IMG/VR virus record: IMGVR_UViG_3300030202_000868
Span: 1 to 38,225 of that record
DNA length: 38,225 nt
Direction: 5' to 3' (one strand)
Source: a virus
Shown: in pieces, positions 33,805 through 38,225 of the stretch
Numbering within the stretch: position 1 is the stretch's first letter
How the letters are laid out: each line of letters opens with the position of its first letter
Translations under genes and position numbers: made by a program
The notes under the pieces: generated by a model
What the model saw: the letters and a program-made list of their open reading frames with translations, nothing else
Told to the model about the DNA's origin: nothing
Database searches by the model: none

Positions 33805-36800
33805 ATGACTAGACAAGAATATGTAAAAAAGTTGATTGCTGATGGTGGTTACACTAGTGATCAAATATATCAAATGTCTCAAGCTGTTGCGGAAGCACCA
33901 GTAAAGACAAACGATCCTGCTGTAAAAGCGGAGACCAATGCAGGATCGACAAACGATATGGTCTCAGAATCGGAAAGTGGTTTATCGGAATCACCTATAC
34001 TACCGGGAACTGTAATAACAAAAGGGGGTTATGAATATAAATTCTATGTAGATGATGAAACGGGTCAAGGTGAATATTATAGAAGACCAGCAGGTGAAGA
34101 TGTAACATGGACAGATTTAGGTAAAGACGAAAGCGAAGCTGGTATGCTTGATAAAGCTTCTGCTGCTTACCATTTTGGACACTCAGATATGAGTCCAGAA
34201 AAAAGAAAAGAATATGAAGAGCAAATAAAAGCTCACGAACAGTATAAAAAAGATAAAGCTGCTGCTATAAAAAAATACAATGAAGATAATAAAAAAGGTG
34301 TATTAGGTATATTAGCAGGAGATGATAATAAGTTTTTTGGTAATTTTGGCTTAGGTGAAGGAAAAGAATTTACTTGGGATGCTTTTACTAAAGACATATC
34401 TGACATGAAGTTTGGAGAGTCAATAGCTAGAGCTGGGGGCGAAGGTGTAGAATTTATAATAGACGCAGCTGATTTTAAAATTAGTAAACTAGCTTTAGAA
34501 CCTATAGCTGGAGCTTTAAATGCTATGGGTATTTTAGATTTAAGTGATTATGAAGATGATTCATGGGACGGTGTTAGTTTTGACAATGTAGTTAATAATA
34601 TTGTAGCAGAGTTTGTAGTAGGTGATCCTGCTTATGAAGGTTCATATGATTTTGGTGAAGAAGTAGGTGATCTTGTAGAGTCTGGAATATTAAACATTGG
34701 TGCTGGTATGATGGCTGTACCAAAGCTATTAGCTGATACTAAAAAAATGATTGGAGATAGTATAGGTGAATATTTACCTCCTGGTGCACAAGCAGTTTTA
34801 AAATCTCCATTAATGAGAGCTACAATGCCTGGGTTATCTGCTATGAATGATATAAGTCAAAAAGGTTTAGTTGAAGCTGGCGAAGAAGGTTACAACGTGT
34901 TTAGTAAAAAAGCTGAACAATTAAACATGACATTAGCTGATTTTGGAGATGTAGGTATGGCTGAAATGATGGGTGATGCTTTTACAGGTGGTGACGAAGG
35001 AGATTATGATATGAAAAAAAGACTTGCTTCTTTTGTTGCTGGTAGTACTAGAATTACAGCATCAGCTTTAGGATCATTACCTTCAGTGGCTCAATCAATG
35101 ATACCTTATGTAGGTATTGCTTCTATTGTAGCAGGTGAAGCAGCTAGAACTAACATGGAAAGCGCACAAGATGGTAGACCATTAAACTGGGGAAGATTAG
35201 CACACGCGTATACAACAGGTGCTTCAGAAGGTTTACTAGAACTTGTTACTAAGAAAATTGGTGCAGGTATGTTTAAAGGATTACGTGGTGGTGGTAAAGA
35301 AGCAATTGAACAAAGTCTTAGACAGTATGGTACTAAAGTAATGAAAGAGTTTGGTCAAGAAGGTTTGTCAGAGGTTGGAACATTGCTTATAAATCAAGCA
35401 GCTGATTATATATATAAAGATGAAGTAGATCAGTTCTTACCTAAATGGGGTGAAGTAATAGATACGTTCTTAATTGGTGGTGTTATGGGTGGTGGTATGT
35501 CTGCTACAGGTGTTGGTGGACAATTAATAAGAAACACTATTTCAAGAAAAAATATTAAAGGTAATTTACAAAAAGCAGGTTTTAGTAATCTAGCTAGCAT
35601 GTTTGAGTCTGTTAATCCATTTACAGAAGGTGGTTTATCACAAGAAATAGGTAGTGGTATGGAAGACTCTACAACTCAAATAACTGAACCAGGACAAACA
35701 AACCAAGGAGATTTAAAAATAAAAGATCCTAAAGCACCTAATCAAAAAACAGATCAGGATACTAAGAAAAGTCTTACTCAAACAGAAATAAAACAAACAC
35801 AAGAAACAGCTCAAGAACAAGCTGCTAGAGAAGCAGTTTTAACAGAAAGACCTAACGATATTGGTCAACAAAATGAAGCTAAAACTGTTACTATAAAAGA
35901 TGGTAAACCAGTAAGTGAGTTAACAACTGATGAAAAAGCTGATGCTTACTATGATGTTCTTATGAATCCTTCAACAGAAACATTTTTAAATACCGATTTA
36001 AAAAGAAAAGTTGAAAGTGGTCAAATGACTACAACTGAAGCTGATCAAATAAAAGCTAATTTTAAAGCTCAACAAGGCGCAGCAAATAGAATGCAAAATT
36101 TAGGCTACAGTGGAGAGCAAAGACAAAAAGCTATAGGTTTGTTAGCTGAAAAACAAAATTTAGAAAACAAAATAAAAGACGTTAATGATAAATCTTTAAC
36201 TCAACCTGAGCAAGCTAGAATAGAAGAAATAAATAGTGAGCTTAGTGCTATACCTAGATCAGCAGATCAACAAGCTAATATAGATGCGCAGGTAGAAAAA
36301 GATATAGAGTTTACTCAAAAATTCGGTAACGTTGGTAAAAAAGATGGAGAGTTTGAAAATGCTGTTGGTGAAAACAAAGCTGTACAAGTATTTGAAACAA
36401 CTCAAGAGTTTGAACAACTTGCTAAAGATAATGGCATAGATGTAGATGCTGATGTAGATGGATTTGTATTACCTAATGGTCAGATATTCTTGAACAAACA
36501 AAAAATGAGAGAAGCTGGAGCTATAGGTGTTGGTAGACATGAGTTGCTACATAAAGTACTTAAGCAACAATTTAGTGGACCAAATGGTGAAAAGCTAAAA
36601 GATGAGTTCTTAAAAATACTACAAGAATCAGATCCAGTAGGTTACGCTTTATTAATGGATAAAATGAAGTTATATTCAGAGCAAGAGTTGAAAGATGCTC
36701 CTGATGAATACTTAACAAACTATGCTTCATTATTAATGGAGAATCAAATACCTCTTGAAACGTTTGAAACAAAACCTTCATTAATAAAAAGATTAGGAAA

Positions 36801-38225
36801 CTTTTTCTCTAGAATATTCTCTGATGCTGCTAATGAAAATCCAGTTGGACAAAATGTTAAACCAAGTGATATAGGTTTTGAAAGTGGTAAAGATTTATAT
36901 GATTTTGTTAGAGGATATGTAAAAGATTCTGAAGCAGGTGTTTTATCTGATAGAGCTCAACAGTTAGCTGAACAAGGTGCGGCACAAGGTGTTGCTGTTA
37001 TTGATAATTTAATAGAGCAAAATCGAGAGATTGGTAATAGAGTATTACGTTCTAGAAATCAACAACAGCTTGAAGCAAGAAAGAAAAAAATACAAGATTT
37101 AGATACTCAAAATAGTGCTGATGAGTTAAGAACTAAACTTAAAAATGCAAAAGGTGAAAACAAACAAGACATAGAACTTGCATTACAAGAAAAATTTAAA
37201 AACTTACCACAAGCTGTTAAAGATGCAGAAATAGATATTTATACAGGAGAACCTTTAAATAAAGTTAAAAAATCTAAAACTAAAGCAGATCCACTAGATG
37301 CTATAAATGATTTAATACCAGCTGATATAAAAACTAAAAAGCAGTTTGATGACTTTATAAGTGATAATAGATCAGCACTTAAAATAGCTCAAGCATTAGA
37401 TCCAGGTGGTGTAATAAATAACTATATAAGATCTAAGCAAACAAGTCAAGAACAAGGTAATAAAATGCTTGATGAAGTCCGTCTTCGTATGTTTAATTTT
37501 GATCCTGAAGCTGTAAGAGCTGATGGTACAGTTGTTGGACCTAAAGGTTTTGGTGAATCAATATTTGCTAATACTAGGTTTGCTAAAATGGTAGCAAATA
37601 AAGATTTAGCTCTAGAAGGTGAAACTAGAAAAGCAACAAAAAGCATTGACAGTGAAGGTTTTGTAGAACCAACTACACGTAAAGACAAAAGTAAAAAAGA
37701 TACTAAACCTAAAGAAAAAAGAAAATCTCAACTACCAAGAAGTACTACAAAATTTACTACTAATTTTGCATCAAATCTAGGTATAAATGTAGAAGGAAAA
37801 ACACCTAAACAACTACAAGAAGAGATTCAAAAACAATTTGATAAAGCTATAGCTAAAGATTTAAAAGCTAATCCAGTTAAAACTTTTGGTGAAACTAGAA
37901 ACATCGGTCCAGCAGTAGCTGCTTTAATGGAAAAAGCAACTGGTATGCCTGCTAAAGTTTTTACAGATAAGTCTCAAAATATTCAGAAAAAAGATGCTGA
38001 TTCTGGTGCTTTAACCGCTGTTAAACAATATTTATATAACAATGCTCAAAGAGATTTTAATAATCTTCCTGATGCATCTGATACTGCTACTGGTAAAGCT
38101 AATTTTATACCAGAAAATATAAAAAGAGCATTCTATAAAAAAGACTCTAAAGGTAAATTTATTTTAGATAAAAGCAAAGGTCTTAAAGATTATCAAAATT
38201 TACTGGGTGACATGGATAAACCTGT
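33805..38225 (+). CDS. giant virion (ejection-type) protein with HELLH motif, 3' end outside window
   Basis: A frame open from the ATG at 33805 to the right edge, at least 1473 codons with no stop; the end is missing. Residues 217-245, 420-447 and 556-573 are hydrophobic/Gly-rich membrane-like segments. Between the last two, GASEGLLELVTKKIGAGMF and FGQEGLSEVGTLLINQAADY form a module I associate with giant polyvalent phage virion proteins. A long Gln/Lys/Glu-rich helical stretch follows. At 912-916 is H912-E913-L-L-H916, a zinc-protease motif, with E968 in DEYLTNYASLL as a possible third ligand. After about residue 1290 it is basic. It is likely an internal protein ejected with DNA, with a protease step. 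The start follows an A/T leader. Confidence 0.7.
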   Translation, partial: MTRQEYVKKLIADGGYTSDQIYQMSQAVAEAPVKTNDPAVKAETNAGSTNDMVSESESGLSESPILPGTVITKGGYEYKFYVDDETGQGEYYRRPAGEDVTWTDLGKDESEAGMLDKASAAYHFGHSDMSPEKRKEYEEQIKAHEQYKKDKAAAIKKYNEDNKKGVLGILAGDDNKFFGNFGLGEGKEFTWDAFTKDISDMKFGESIARAGGEGVEFIIDAADFKISKLALEPIAGALNAMGILDLSDYEDDSWDGVSFDNVVNNIVAEFVVGDPAYEGSYDFGEEVGDLVESGILNIGAGMMAVPKLLADTKKMIGDSIGEYLPPGAQAVLKSPLMRATMPGLSAMNDISQKGLVEAGEEGYNVFSKKAEQLNMTLADFGDVGMAEMMGDAFTGGDEGDYDMKKRLASFVAGSTRITASALGSLPSVAQSMIPYVGIASIVAGEAARTNMESAQDGRPLNWGRLAHAYTTGASEGLLELVTKKIGAGMFKGLRGGGKEAIEQSLRQYGTKVMKEFGQEGLSEVGTLLINQAADYIYKDEVDQFLPKWGEVIDTFLIGGVMGGGMSATGVGGQLIRNTISRKNIKGNLQKAGFSNLASMFESVNPFTEGGLSQEIGSGMEDSTTQITEPGQTNQGDLKIKDPKAPNQKTDQDTKKSLTQTEIKQTQETAQEQAAREAVLTERPNDIGQQNEAKTVTIKDGKPVSELTTDEKADAYYDVLMNPSTETFLNTDLKRKVESGQMTTTEADQIKANFKAQQGAANRMQNLGYSGEQRQKAIGLLAEKQNLENKIKDVNDKSLTQPEQARIEEINSELSAIPRSADQQANIDAQVEKDIEFTQKFGNVGKKDGEFENAVGENKAVQVFETTQEFEQLAKDNGIDVDADVDGFVLPNGQIFLNKQKMREAGAIGVGRHELLHKVLKQQFSGPNGEKLKDEFLKILQESDPVGYALLMDKMKLYSEQELKDAPDEYLTNYASLLMENQIPLETFETKPSLIKRLGNFFSRIFSDAANENPVGQNVKPSDIGFESGKDLYDFVRGYVKDSEAGVLSDRAQQLAEQGAAQGVAVIDNLIEQNREIGNRVLRSRNQQQLEARKKKIQDLDTQNSADELRTKLKNAKGENKQDIELALQEKFKNLPQAVKDAEIDIYTGEPLNKVKKSKTKADPLDAINDLIPADIKTKKQFDDFISDNRSALKIAQALDPGGVINNYIRSKQTSQEQGNKMLDEVRLRMFNFDPEAVRADGTVVGPKGFGESIFANTRFAKMVANKDLALEGETRKATKSIDSEGFVEPTTRKDKSKKDTKPKEKRKSQLPRSTTKFTTNFASNLGINVEGKTPKQLQEEIQKQFDKAIAKDLKANPVKTFGETRNIGPAVAALMEKATGMPAKVFTDKSQNIQKKDADSGALTAVKQYLYNNAQRDFNNLPDASDTATGKANFIPENIKRAFYKKDSKGKFILDKSKGLKDYQNLLGDMDKP

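Noticed and set aside
1-38225. CRISPR array, tRNA, rRNA, integrase, reverse transcriptase or insertion sequence
   Set aside because: I looked for regular repeat-spacer units, cloverleaf-like CCA ends, recombinase and transposase motifs and saw none. Repeats present are inside fibre coding sequence.

Overview
This window looks like a little over 38 kb from the late, structural half of an AT-rich tailed-phage genome, most likely a short-tailed (podovirus-like) lytic marine phage. Every supported gene is on the + strand, packed head to tail with 1-17 nt overlaps or gaps of a few bases. I see no integrase, repressor, replication gene, rRNA, tRNA or bacterial housekeeping gene. Starts are almost never preceded by a Shine-Dalgarno sequence. 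They follow A/T-only leaders or, once, a CAA-repeat leader. This is the habit of Bacteroidota and their phages. The connector, tail and stabilization proteins also resemble those of crAss-like and other Bacteroidota podoviruses, so a marine Flavobacteriia-type host is my best inference. It is not proven.

Layout. (1) 2-6813: two large repeat-built tail-fibre proteins, the first cut by the left edge. (2) 6897-9445: a small orphan protein, then a phage GroEL, a phage GroES in the reverse of the bacterial order, and a winged-helix-like protein. (3) 9442-12439: seven of eight consecutive small unknown proteins carry a short Ser-Pro motif (SPF, SPL or SPA). (4) 12503-14451: small structural proteins, a 51-residue Cys-containing miniprotein, a small HEEVH zincin-like protein and a holin-like protein. 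(5) 14518-18024: packaging region with small proteins, a protein that looks like two fused GroES-type barrels, a putative small terminase and the large terminase. (6) 18024-23127: portal, scaffold and major capsid protein, closed by a terminator hairpin. (7) 23205-33794: head-tail connectors and rings, a 1385-residue stabilization protein with its 489-residue partner, a frame-broken cupin-like gene, an internal/ejection protein and a 360-residue unknown. (8) 33805 to the right edge: a giant open frame (at least 1473 codons) with membrane-like segments and an HELLH zinc-protease motif, probably a virion protein ejected into the host.

How the genes may work together. Terminase, portal, scaffold and capsid protein build and fill the head. 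The connector, stabilization and fibre genes build a short tail. The GroEL/GroES pair, and possibly the double-barrel GroES-like protein, would fold phage virion proteins. The holin-like protein would help lysis. The Ser-Pro-tagged small proteins and the giant HELLH protein are candidates for packaged cargo. The most unusual points are the reversed groEL-groES pair with a second GroES-like gene beside the terminase, the Ser-Pro motif cluster, the broken cupin-like gene, and compact hairpins or pseudoknot candidates in every intergenic gap longer than 50 nt.
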